This document shows positions 12,301 to 24,800 of a stretch of 64,000 nucleotides of DNA, piece by piece. Positions within the stretch are counted from its first letter, which is position 1; each line of letters opens with the position of its first letter. The stretch lies in assembly GCA_014549065.1 (NCBI GenBank), contig JACDOX010000052.1:496001-560000 (forward strand), written 5' to 3'. Source of the stretch: Cardinalis cardinalis (Eukaryota > Chordata > Aves > Passeriformes > Cardinalidae). Both the position numbers and the translations under genes were made by a program. The notes beneath the pieces were generated by a model. The model was given only the letters and a program-made list of their open reading frames with translations. It searched no databases and was not told the origin of the DNA.

Positions 12301-15300
12301 TGTGAAGCACTGAGTCAGCATGAGAGTGAATCACAATAGCTGACTAGCCAGAATTACAGTGGTATGTATCTGACATGTCACTTTATCCATATTGATCTGA
12401 CAGGGGATACTTACTCTATTTATCTTGCTTGTATTTTTATTCTTTGTGTTCAGCAGAAGACGAGGCTACCTCATTAGTATTTAGACCATTGACATAGAAC
12501 TTGAGGCCCATAACCAATGGTAAAGCCGTTCCTGTTTGTCAGCTATTGGTGCAATTTTATACNGTTTATTCTCATTGTAATGTTATAGATATTTCTCAGA
12601 TGCAAAATTTTTTTCTATATGCTAGTCAGAGCACCTACTTTTGATAATAATTTTTCCCAGGATGCATGAAACAGCATTTTGATCTTAAAAAATTACACTC
12701 CTCTTCCTTATTTTAAAAATTTTTCAATCAAAAAAAAGGCATTCAAAACTAATTTTTACTTATATACTTTGCCAGGAAAGTATGTTGCTGAAAGATTTTA
12801 TCCAGACAACGGTTTTATACTTCCATTTATAAAAATCAGTATGTCTTTACCTTAGCAAAAAGAGAATAAATCACAAAAGTCCAGGTCAGTGTTTATTATT
12901 ATTAATGGCTAGGAGGACTTAGCCATTATGATTTTGCACTTTTTTTTTTCCTTAAGATTGATATACAAAATTGTCTAATTATTTTCTTTAAAAGAATGAC
13001 AACAGATATCATGTAATACACATTTGTGGTTTATCAGCTACCTAGTGTATCTCCTACATAACTGGCTTGCTTCACTTGAGTTCAGATGACCACAACTGCT
13101 TATGTCAGAAATCTGACAGTATAATGCAGTAGCTCTTAACAAAGGCTTACACTTATTTTCTNAATTCAGTGACATGTACAGAAGAACATATTGCAGCTTC
13201 TGATTACATGAAGAATCCTGTATTCTTCCCAAATAGGTATGCATTTCTCTTCACCNACAGTGCTGAACTCAGAAAAATACTCAATGTTATGCATTTAACT
13301 CATAGAATAATTTGTTTTACTGTTAAAAAATTGTTCCTTTGACAGTACATGCTGACAATATGAACCACACTGTTAATCCCGTTAAGAATCCTCAGACTGT
13401 GGATTGAGAGAACAAGTAATGGAGATTTTTGGATAGAGATGGCTGTGGATAGTGTTCCTGTTCTCATCTATCCACTACTTGTGCTTTGTTTCAAGACTGT
13501 GTGGAACTACAAGATGTATGGGTGGATCTCATGGATAATTCTGTAATAAATAAAATAAAATGACTTCCAATGGCTAGATAGCATGCCTGTAGCAATACAA
13601 AGAAATTACATGAAGTGGAGCATTTCCAGAATTTTTCACATGGAACACTTTGCTATTGGAAATGTCATTTGTTAAGTTTAAAATAGTTTTAAAAAGTGTG
13701 CTAATATTTATGATTTTCAAGAAAACAAATGCTGATTTTTTATTTCTATTATTGAAATAGGTTTTTTCATTTGAATGTTATAAATAAAATAAGAAGCATC
13801 CTAGCCAGTTGACTTATTCAAACAACATGCCCTAATTGTTCTGAAACAAAAGATGTCAGAATTTTCCATGGAAAATTTATTCTGAAAGGACAACATGGTA
13901 CAAAAATCAATGTAAATCTCTGCTATAGTTAAGACTGAATCAATATATATTTAACAGAGATCTTGCATTATTACATTGAAGCAAGACAATGAGACTGGAA
14001 GCAAGATGTTTTCAAACACGGGCAAAAATTTGCAAATTATTAATTGTAACCTCTCTTAGATTTGTAATTTGCCCTTTTCATACTTCTAATGAAAAACATA
14101 AAAAATCACTTCCATAATTCAACTTTGTAAAAGATTTTCTGGTGTTTTGTAGGCCTTTCATGATTCAAGATCAATAACTCTAAGGATGCTGGGTTTGTCT
14201 TACTGTTTTGGCTTCTGTGTGCAGCCCTGCTCACTACTCTTTCAGTCATATTTTTGATGCTGCTTTTTTTTTTTTGCTTTGTCCAAAAAATGTATTATTG
14301 CAGCTCTGGGACAGAATGTGCATGCTAATTTCTCCAAAGAATAGTACAATAAATCAATGTTACTATAAAATGTGCATGAAGAAGGAAATAGAACTGAGTC
14401 GGAAAAATAACCACAGGAAAAGACACTCTAAAACTGCAGCAGATTTAAACAAAAACACTTAGTACTGTTCTTAGTCATTCCTCTACAAAACAAAACCAAA
14501 AAGATTCCTGAAGAAAAATCATTGACTGCTCTTTTCATTACACATTTTTAAATGCCCCTCCTCTAGTACTTCTTATCTTTGAAGGTAATTCTTAGGACTA
14601 GCACTCAGCACCTCAGTAAATGCTTTTATTTCTCAGCACTGTTTGTCTTCCTCTCCCCTTGAGAGCCTACTCAGACACCCACCCACACAGAGATATTTTC
14701 TGACCTTGTGAATTTTAAAACATGCATTCTAAGTAGTGGAGAATTGCAGTAGCTGAGGTTAATAATTAACCATGCCCCTTAAACCCCTAGGAGGCACTCA
14801 CTTGCTCACTTACTAGAGACCCATCACCCCCAAGAGACACCTGTTACAGTGCTTGCTCACTTGAAATTTAAGTGTTCCTATTTCTGTCTCAAATGTTGGA
14901 GAACAGGTTAGTGCAGACTCGAGGCATATTGCTGCCAAGGGTTTACTTCCAATTTACAATGACTTGAAGAGAGAGAGAGATCTGGAAAGAACAAGTAATG
15001 TACCAGCTTGCTACTGCAAATGGATTTCAGGAATTTAGAATTCAGTGGCTNAGTTGGTGGTTTTTTTCTCCCTTTTTTTTTTTAACATTATTTATAGTTA
15101 TATTGAAAGGCAGAGTTAATGCCAAATATGTCAAACCCAAATAAATCCCTCTACTTGAAAACAAGCTAGAGAGGCTTCAATGTGAGTAGTCTGGCATACA
15201 GAACAAATTTTCTTTTGATCCTAACCTATTTCTGTATAAACTAGTAGGTAAAAATTGTACTATTAATTTTTAATTATTAGTTATTAAAATGAATAGGACC

Positions 15301-16790
15301 TGATAATAGCCCTGTGGTTTTACAATGCCTTAGTAGCTCCTCAATCTCTTGTGAGGTTTGAGTGTAATTCACTATTGGTTATAATCAATGTGCTTTTCAT
15401 TTGCAGCCTAAAGAGGAAATCAGCTTCCTTTAGCCATTACTCTTCCATGAGAATATGAATGGAAGTTGATCCCTGTCTTTTGTCTAGATTGTTCTCTGAT
15501 GCCTTTGGGAAGAACTAGCTGTACAGCCCCTAACTCCCCCCTCACATTTTGAAAGCTGGGTAAAGAAAAAAGAGAAGCCTTGTAACTACCCTTTCAGTCT
15601 ATCATTGCCATCATTGCACTTAACAGATCATATTAGGAAGCCTGTTCTTAGGAGATATAGGAGGTTAAATAAAGTAGAGAGTCTTAGCAATTTGGAAGGC
15701 TGATTTTGACCTCACTCATGCTCTTGTAACAGGATTGTAAGTTCTATGAAGTCACTCTGATTTAAATTGCACTGAATACCAGAATGTGTCTCCATGTCAC
15801 ATTTCTGTCAAGGATCCTACTCTAGGATCACAAAGAGATGATTTTTCATATTTATCTTAACTAGTGATGCCACTGACTGAACAGGAAGAGAGATGTCATT
15901 GACCATCTGTGAAAGACCACAGTTAGAGCTAAAGCTTGACTATTTATCAACTGACCTAGAAAGTGGAATGCGTTGTGGTACTGTCTTATGACAAGAAAAG
16001 TTAAGTGAATTAAAGTATCCTCTACTGCTCTGAAGATTCAGATAACTTATGTTTTGCTTACTTCATATGATTACATACAAGCAGCAAACAGAACTTACTG
16101 GTACTCACTCATATTCTGAATTGCTTGNAGATTACAACATCATAGCCCAGTCTAAAATTTTAACTTGTTCATAAACTTGTTGTTCAGAAACTTTAAGTAC
16201 TGACAAATATCTTGATATCTTTGAAGTGTGGGTCACATTTATTTATTTACTNCAAAAATAACTCTGGGTCCAGGGCTGTCTTTATGGTAAAACACTGAAC
16301 ACTAAAAATGTTGGACATAAATTATTGGAGGAAATACCAATGATTGTACTATTGCTGAGTTAACAGATAACAGTTTCAAAAGTTGACAAAATGTCTGAAA
16401 GTATATGAGTGACTGATTAATTTATATTTCTGAACTATGAAAAAGCATTGGAATGATAATCTTTTTTGAGCTTTGTTCCTACAAATATTTCTGCTCTGAT
16501 TGAATGTCACTTTAACATTTCTTAGTATTTTGATAGCAAACATGGCCATCTGCATTATTAATGTATCTGCCTGTAATACAATTTTTCTGTCACCACAGTA
16601 CTTTCTTACCCTTTTTTCAAGTCTGAATATGGTTGAATCTATTATTGCCTTGTCAATTATTGTTCCTCTAAAGTCTGATTCTGGGTTTGGTCATGAAATA
16701 CCAGTTTAGGAGCATCCAAAATGGAGATCAATATGAATCAATGGAGGTTATATCTCAGACATATAGAAGGATTCATATAAAAGTAAGGAG

Positions 16791-18077
16791 ATCATAGATT
16801 CACTGAATCACTAGGTTGGAAGAGACCTTCAAGTTCATAGAGTCCAACCTGTGCCCTAACACCTCAACTAAAGCATGGCACTGGGTGCCACATCCNGTCT
16901 TTTTTTAAACACATCCAGGGATAGTGACTCCACCATCTCCCCAGGCAGGCAATTCCAGTACTCGATCGCTTTTTCCACAAAAATTTTTTCCTAATATCCA
17001 ACCTAAATTTCCCTTGGTGCAGCTTGAGACTCTGTCCTCTGGTTCTGTCAGTTGACACCTGGAGAAAGAGACCAACCCCACCTGACTACAGCCACATTTC
17101 AAGGAGTTGTAGAGGGCAATAAGGGCATCCCTGAGTCTCCTTTTCTCCAGAGTAAACACCCCCAGCTCCCTCAGTNGTTCCTCACAGGGTTTGTGTTCCA
17201 AGCCCCTCTCCAGCCTCGTTGCCTCCTCTGGATGNGCTCAAGCGTCCCAACGTCCTTCCCAAACTGAGGGGCCAGAACTGGACACAGCACTCGAGGTGTG
17301 GCCTCATCAGTGCTGAGCACAGGGGAAGAATGACCTCCCTGCTCCTGCTGGCCACACTGTTCCTGATCCAGGCCAGGATGCCCTTGGCCTTCATGGCCCC
17401 CAGGGCTCACTGCTGGCTCATGTTCAGCCAGCTGTCATCAGCACCCCCAGGTCCCTTTCTGCCTGGGCACTGTCCAGCCACACTGTCCCCAGCCTAGAGC
17501 ACTGCAGGGGGTTGTTGTGGCCAAAATGCAGGACTCAGCACTTGGACTTATTAAACTTCTTCTTATTGGACTCTGCTCATCCATCCAATCGTTCCCAGTC
17601 TCTGTGATGACCTACCCCTCCAAACCCCGTGCTGGCTGGGTCTTATACCCTGGCCATCCTGTAAGTGCTGTGTGATGGCACTCAATATAAACTGTTCCAT
17701 AACCTTACCAGGTACTGAGGTCAGGCTCACTGGCCTATAATTGCCAGGATTCTCTTTGCACCCCTTTTGTGAATGGGTGTCACAATGGCCAGCTTCCAGC
17801 CATCTGGAACCTCACCAGTCAGCCAGGACTGCTGGTAAATGATGGAGAGTGGTTTTGCAAGCTTGTCTGCCATCTCCCTCATCATCCTGGGATGGATCCT
17901 ATCTGGGCCCATGGATTTATGAACATCCAAGCGGCTCAGCAGTTCTCTGACTGCCTCCTCCTCAATAACAGGGGCGCCATTCTGCTCCCTGACACCATCT
18001 ACCAACCCAGGAGGACAGCTGTCCTGNGGACAAGCTGTCTTCCCACTAAAGACTGAGGCAAAGACGGTGTTAAGTCT
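16791..18077 (-). mobile_element. CR1 LINE, 5'-truncated and internally deleted, minus orientation
   Basis: Read on the minus strand, this starts in the reverse-transcriptase region (about 18077) and ends at 16791 with a degenerate copy of the CR1 8-base tail (GATTCAGTGAATCTATGA). The 3' part contains the standard CR1 landmarks in order: ...ERDLGVL..., GHEGQGHPGLDQEQCGQQEQ-like text in the third frame, PHLECCVQFWPLSLG, and the CAGAGGACAGAGTCTCAAGC block. Between about 17610 and 17640 the RT text RPSQHG jumps directly into the region that normally lies shortly before the ORF end. The central RT core is therefore missing. It is the longest element in the window and looks younger than the other CR1 tails because its text is far less eroded. 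Confidence 0.93.
17625..18075 (-). pseudogene. Broken CR1 ORF2 reverse-transcriptase fragment
   Basis: The minus strand from 18075 reads NTVFASVFSGKT, then RELLSRLDVHKSMGPDRIHP and AKPLSIIYQQSWLTGEVPDGW, the early reverse-transcriptase blocks of CR1 ORF2. Near 17755-17765 a one-base frameshift follows TPIHKRG. In the shifted frame the sequence resumes as NYRPVSLTSVPGKVMEQ and ends at RPSQHG. The catalytic block with its Asp pair, which should follow, is lost in the internal deletion. The copy therefore cannot make an active enzyme. The 151-codon open frame 17727-18182 covers the first part but its beginning runs into unrelated flanking intron. Confidence 0.9.
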
Positions 18078-18840
18078 AAAATGAGCAGCGTGAGAATAGT
18101 GAATGTAGAAAAAAGCATTGCACAAATGATTCTTTGTGTATTTACATCCCCACGGTGTGTGTGCAGATCCATTAAATTTCATAAAGGTTGTATGTGTATA
18201 TTTTAAATAAAGTTGTGTGAATGATTATTTTTATAAGATTTAGAAGAGAGGTATTTTCTATCCAAGAAGTTTCATTACATTAGTTCTGTGCAGAGGTCAC
18301 TGAACTGCAGGAGTTCTGTTACCTTATAAATCCAGAAGGGTTCTTCCACTCATAGTAAGTAGGGAGAAGAAAAGTATATAGAAAAAAAACCATTGGATTT
18401 ATAGGAAAAGATATATTTTTTTATCAAAATGAAAGATTTTTGGGAAATAATGGAATTAAGAAAACAGTTGTGAAAGCATTTATCTTTTATAAACATGTAT
18501 TGAAAACAGGTATTGCTCAATTCATCTTAAAACCCAGCAAAATTCAGAAAGAAGAAATAAAAATATATTATTTTTGAACTTAGTATTTTAAATTCCTTCA
18601 AAATCTCTTCCTTATCTTTTCACAAAAAACATGAATAAAGTTTGCCCTGAAGTGACATTTTGTTTTCCAACCCACTTGCAGAGGAAATTTGCAACTCAGC
18701 TTTAATGTAATTAAATGTCTCAGTGTTACAAAAAATTATGTTCAGACATACTTTAAATTGTTTCAGGAATACAGATTTTCAAAAAAAATTCTGTAAGTAT
18801 TTTTATCTATACGAGAAATATTTCAGATATTCACATACCT
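18078..18840. other. Intronic sequence, nothing recognised
   Basis: AT-rich spacer between the CR1 element and the AAT array. No open frame of note. Confidence 0.6.
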
Positions 18841-18847
18841 AATAATA

Positions 18848-18882
<35 letters not shown>
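18841..18882. repeat. (AAT)n microsatellite
   Basis: About 14 units of AAT with a single interruption (AGT at 18850-18852). Likely length-polymorphic. Confidence 0.97.
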
Positions 18883-21800
18883 TTATCCTTTTCTACATTA
18901 AAATGGGAAAAAAGAAAACCTAAAAAAACTTCTTACAGTTTTCTTGGACTTGACAATCTGTTTTTTTTTAAAGAATAGTCTTTCAACACTTTAAATGTTA
19001 TTTTCTTTCCTTGTGAATTACCAGGTATTTTTGCATACATCAAAAAATGTCTATTTGTGCCATGCTTGTCATGTCCTCTTTAGAGTATCTGTGAGCTCAA
19101 CCTTGATCTTAAAATTAGAATTTGAAATATTAACATAATTGTGAAGCTAAAGGAATCGTTGTTTTAGCTGGATTTGCAGTTCAGTGAAGTTGAGCTGCTT
19201 TGAGAGCACATATGCTCCACTGAGGCAGAGCAGCCTCAGAAGATATTTTTTAAGTTGGGACACAGGCAATGTTTGTAAAATCCTACTGATGTGCCCCTTA
19301 CTTTTAGTTATTCTTGCTGCGTTTATTTGCAGAGNCTAATAATTTGGAAACAATTTAAAGAAATTTGCATAATGATATGCAGTATNGGAAACATTTTATC
19401 AGTGATGTTTTCATATTTATAGTAGGGTTGTTGGCCAGAAATTGTCATAGAGTTTTGTTCCAGTTTCCAAGAAGATTCATAGCATAAAAAATTCAGCAGT
19501 ACCCTCTGTGTTCTGGATTCTTAGGGCTGTGGTGGCCCCCTGCAATGTCTTCAGTTATTTGAAATCCTGTTTCATTAGCTTGTGATGCTTTTTCCCATCT
19601 GTGCTCCCAACAGTCTCCACCATAGGTTTACAAAGTCTACTTCTGAGGTCAAAGAAATCATTATACAAAGGTAAAGGGTATTCCTTGTCTTGAATCTACA
19701 GATGGTTGAAAGACATTGCTAAAGCAAAACATGACATTTGTGCGGAGCCAGGAATTAAATCCAGACTTTCCAATGTTCTTTTCCTTTCAACTTCCTTCCT
19801 TCTAACTGAAGAGTGCTGTGATAAATGCAATTACACGAGCATCACTTAATTTGCTATTAGAAAATTGTGCACTTTCTGTTACCTTTTACATAATGATTTA
19901 AACAGGTGCAATTTCATCTTTGAAGGCATGAAATTAAAGAAAACAAAAAGATAATTGGCCTAACTGTTCCATTCAGAATTCTGAATAACAACTGTACATT
20001 CAATTCTACACAGACTGTGGTTTTACATCTGTTTTGATCCAATAACCTATAATCATCTAGAACAATCTGAGAAAGCCATGTCATTTAAGATGAAGACATC
20101 TGCATAAAACAATTATAATTTATTTATTCAAATCTGTCTTAAAGTCTCACAAGTATTGAATTCCTTTTTCACTGTAAAGTTCTTGAATTAAGTTTCTTTC
20201 CCCTGCATCTGCCCAGACTTTCTGCTTTGTTTGTCCTGAACTGGAAAGAGGAACACTTTTTCTACCACTTATCTGGGAGAATTTTTGGACAAAACTCAAA
20301 TATAAATATTTGTGCTTTAAAAGTTACAGACATAAAACTGATGCAGTGCTAAATGATTTTGTTGGCCAGATGGCATAGTGGCAGGAGTAAAGCAGCAAAA
20401 TGGGAGAGCAGCATTTAATTCTGGACTTTGAAATAGGGGTCTGCTCTTGGTGAGATTGATACTGTTTTATTTTTAGAGGGCATTGACCAGAAAGTGTTTT
20501 GTTAATGCCAGCTGGCTTTGTGAAGTGCATGCTGCCTCATACAATCAACATCCAAGACTGTCTGCAGCCATGACAATGCTGTTGCCCATTATGTTGTTTT
20601 GTTTGGAAAAAAGAAAAACATCTTGGTATAACTAGGGAAAGAACAGACGTCTGGAGTCAGACAACAAGAGTACATTGATTTATATCAGCCAAGGGTTTGA
20701 CCTCTCTAATCTTATTCATTCACATGGAGTAAATGAAGAATAAATAGTGAAATTAATCCTGAAAGTTGTAGCATTCAATGTGGAAATTGCACACATTCAA
20801 CTATATGGTGTTGTATAAATACAGACGCAAAGCACTTAAGAAGCTCCCAAACAGCCTTCCAGTGCAATTNATTTAGAGCTGGCTGGGGTGACTTCTCACA
20901 GAAAACCAATTTGTGGTGTAGATGCATAGCAAAGTTTAGACTGAAGCCCAGATTCCTTGCCAGAAAGGCTCTCTGTTATATCCAGAGAGAAAATCAAAGC
21001 ATTGCTGTTGCCCTGCTGAATATTAAGAATGATCATGTCCTGTGAGGATTCCAGTACTTGATATCCATGCAGTTTATCAGAACCTGCAGACCAGCCTAAC
21101 TAACCCCGTGGAGTATGTGACTCTTTTTGAAGTTACATGACATTTTCAAAATGTGACCTTAATTTCTTTCTGAATGACAATACTTTAAAAACTAGGTTTT
21201 AGAATGAAAAATTCTTGCATTTTATTTTCATTCTATTTTTGCTTTAGTCAAATGTTACTCTTTTTTTGTGACACCTAATTATCCCAAAACTGATAATGTT
21301 ATGTTCTTTATCCCACTTTATGTTNTGCATGACACTGTACAATGAAAAAATGGAATTACATCAAGTGTCCAGAGCAATTTTTGCTCTTGGACCTTCCCTT
21401 TCTTGAGAGAAAGAAAGGTGGTTAGGCAAAAACATTCCATCTCTATGTAACATTTCTTAATGGTAGAAGAAATGAAGGTTTATTTCACCTTGTCACATTT
21501 TCTTTAATAATATTTTAGTATTAAAACCTCTTTGGAACTGATAACAAGCATCAGGCTGTCTTGAATTACAGCCACAGAATTAAAAACATTCCTAGATGAA
21601 TATTTGAGAAAGTGCACAGTAAGAATGCATTGGGATGTCTGAAAACACAACATGGACTTCTTTTAATCATCTTTCCATCACAGTATTGTTCTCTGGGCCT
21701 GCAGTTCCTTCCAGGAAANTCATCAGGCAGTTTCCTTGTGATGTTTAAAGAAACCCATTTGGTCTATAGCTGTGAAATGAAACAATACGAACTCCAGTTT

Positions 21801-24800
21801 TTGATCTCTTTGAAGAACTTTCTAGAGACTCAGTGTCTTTAAGATCAATTTTGATAATGTTCTTATGATCAAGAAATATCTGTAAAAATGTGATTGACAG
21901 GGATGACTATGCAGTGACTACTAAAACTGTAGAGCTTAGTGAACCATAATTTGGACTCATCCTTCATCAGCCACATAACAAAATGTATCATGAATCCTTT
22001 TTTGTCTATTTTATTTGTATGAGACATGCAATCAAAACCAGCCATTTATGAAGCCTATTTTTTTTTTCTACTGTCTTATTTTCAGAATGCCTTTAAGTGA
22101 TTAAAGGAACATGAGATCTAGCAAATACATGTTCCTATTAAGAGAAATTAGTGCATCTTTCTCACAAACAAACAAATAGCCAATCCAAAGAAATGTCTGT
22201 GACCATTTCCACAGTTGAGCTATGCATAAAAGGTTTTGGAAGGGAGGCAAAAGATCTGAGTCTTTTAAAAGGGAATCTTTGCATCAATCTGTAATTCTAA
22301 TTGTTGAAGGATATCCTGTGTTCATCAACAGAAAAAAAATCTTTTTATATAACCTATTGCTATATATAATGATGGTTGTCATACCTGAAGTTTTATGTGT
22401 CAACTTTGTTAAACTGTTGGTGCAATCAGACATGTATAGACAGCCAGAAGCTGCTCTGGTTTTAGTGTGAACAAGTTAGAGAATATTTCAACTAGCATGA
22501 CTATTAAAACCTATTGATAGTAATATTCCATGAGAAACAGATCTATAAGGTTTTACCCATGAGTAATTTGAGTTTAAATATTTTTGTTATAACTCATGCT
22601 TTTCTTTTTTTATGCTATTTTATGTGTGCTTATTAATTTGAGTTGTATTCAGACACATAAGTTCTTTTGATGATTCTTCCAAGTGTATGATGAAAATATT
22701 TTGAGTAATTAACATATATCCTTCTTTTTTGGGGACAAATCTGACGTAAAAGATAAAAGTGNTTTTGACATGAAAAAATGAAAATTAAACTGCACATGTG
22801 AATATCAAGTCTTAGAATAATAAAAGTAGCCATATTCAAGGATTTAGTGAGGACCATGCTGTTCTCCCCCAGACAATTGTCTCATTGGCTTCTTCAAAAG
22901 TCATGCTTTTAGTATTTGGCTAGAGCATGCACCGACAAACATCTGCCAGGACAGTTTTTATTAGATGACACAAGTTAACATTTGTTTTAGNATAATTTCA
23001 CCACCAGACTTNTGAAGGAAAAAAAAAATTAAATCAAGCCTGTTCTTCTGTGACATTACACTATTTTCTCAGTTATAGTTGCATAANAAGTTGATGGTTG
23101 TAATCTATCCCACAGGTGAATATATTAGTACTTCTTATAAAGTTGTGCATACAAAGCACCTTTAATATGTTAACAACATTCTCAAATAGTTAATGAACAT
23201 TTAGAGTCCAGTGTAAAGTAACTGTTTCACATTTCAGTACTTGTAAGCAATTTGCTTTATATAATGTTGCTGACACTTACAGAGCAACTTTTAACCTCCA
23301 GCAACAGGCATGGTGCTCCCAATGGCTATAGTAGAAAAGAGGCAGCAATAGCTTCATATCAGCAANTTTATAATTTATTAATTTGAAAAAACCCATATTT
23401 TCCTTTTCTGTATTTTGGGTATTTTTGCAACCATTAATTTTTTACAACCTAAATATCTCCTTTTAATTTTGAAATACCCACCAAATTCAAACATTTTCTT
23501 ACAACAGAAAAAAATGCATATCCCATTTTTTCAGTAATGCAATCNTTTTAAATTATTTTTTCTATATGAAATGCAAAAAAATTAAGCAAATTAAGAAATA
23601 GGTCCACATCTTTATCAGGAGTTTTAATTATTCAAGGTACCTGTATAGATAAATATGCTTGGAGTGTAGTTTTGGACATGGACACCGTCTGTTATTTAGT
23701 CTGTAACTACCTTTTATCATTTCCCTCTTCAATTACCTTATTCAAATGTATTTTTTCCAACAATTTATGTGTCACAAAGAAAGTGTATGTAATCCTGATT
23801 AAAAAATAATGATGGAACAAGTTGCATTTTTACATTCATTCAAGTCTTCTTTTTTTCCCTGTATAGCACAATCTATACTGCTTTTCCAAATATCTAAATT
23901 CTGGAAAAAAATAACAATTTTGGCTTTCANGGCCTTGCATTTTGAGCCTGTGGCATGTTTATTATTATAACTTGCATAGCTACAGTGTTCANCAAGATGG
24001 CATTTGTTTCATCTGATGTGAGCGATCTCAAATTATGTAGCTAATTTAAATTCTTCAATATGTAGTGAAGAAAATTTCCATTCCATTAAACATCTTCCTA
24101 GAAGGGATACACTTCTTGAGTTCTGCCCTTTCATTTTTATGGAGAAGTGTAGTTGACTGAGATTTTACGCCTGAGCTTATATTGTCTAATTCATAGGAAA
24201 TTTGTCAACGCTTTAAAACTCACTATGTCTTTAAATTTCAGACATTTAAGGTTAAAAAGTAATTTGGATAACTTAGATGAATAAAGAGTAAGCAAAATTG
24301 AGGACCACCTTGTAGATAAAAACAATACAAAATATTGAGGATATTACCTAATTTTGGAAAACATTTCAACAGCAGATTTTGGATAATATGTCATCATCAA
24401 TACAATTCTGGTGATCAGTGCAAAAGTCCTTATCCCTAATCACACAGAAAATGAATTAATCTTTGTACCTGTATTGAATATATTTACATATCTTCCCTAT
24501 TAAACTGGAAATGTCTTCTTTATGCATTCATATACATTTAGAATTTCATCTGATTCTTCCAGGAGTTANTGCAGAATTTTCCTAAAATTTGATGCTGTGA
24601 CTCTCACGTTTATNTTGGGCTAGAGTCTTGTGAACAGTAGCTAAAACCAAAATAGNTGCAATAATATTAATAATAGGCCTTTTTAACAATGACAGCACAT
24701 AGGTGAGATCTAAGACACAAAAAAATTCTACTTTGATTCAACGTATGCATTAATAATTCAAAACTTTTCCGATTTGTTTTTTATTTTTAGCTAATCATTT

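Larger units (their letters stand above)
3311..16790. other. Intronic sequence, mostly unrecognised
   Basis: No gene, RNA gene or confident mobile element is seen here. It contains the palindrome at 8869-8906 and a moderately GC-richer patch at 11840-12300, both listed separately. Otherwise it is AT-rich sequence with short homopolymers. Open frames such as 7534-7791 and 14208-14462 have no recognisable domain. Confidence 0.6.

Noticed and set aside
13299..13312. CATAGAATAA resembling a CR1 tail
   Set aside because: The following sequence does not continue as CR1. A chance octamer match.
16905..17497. Several overlapping open frames on both strands
   Set aside because: All lie inside the CR1 3' region. 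They are decayed ORF2 and 3' UTR or its antisense.
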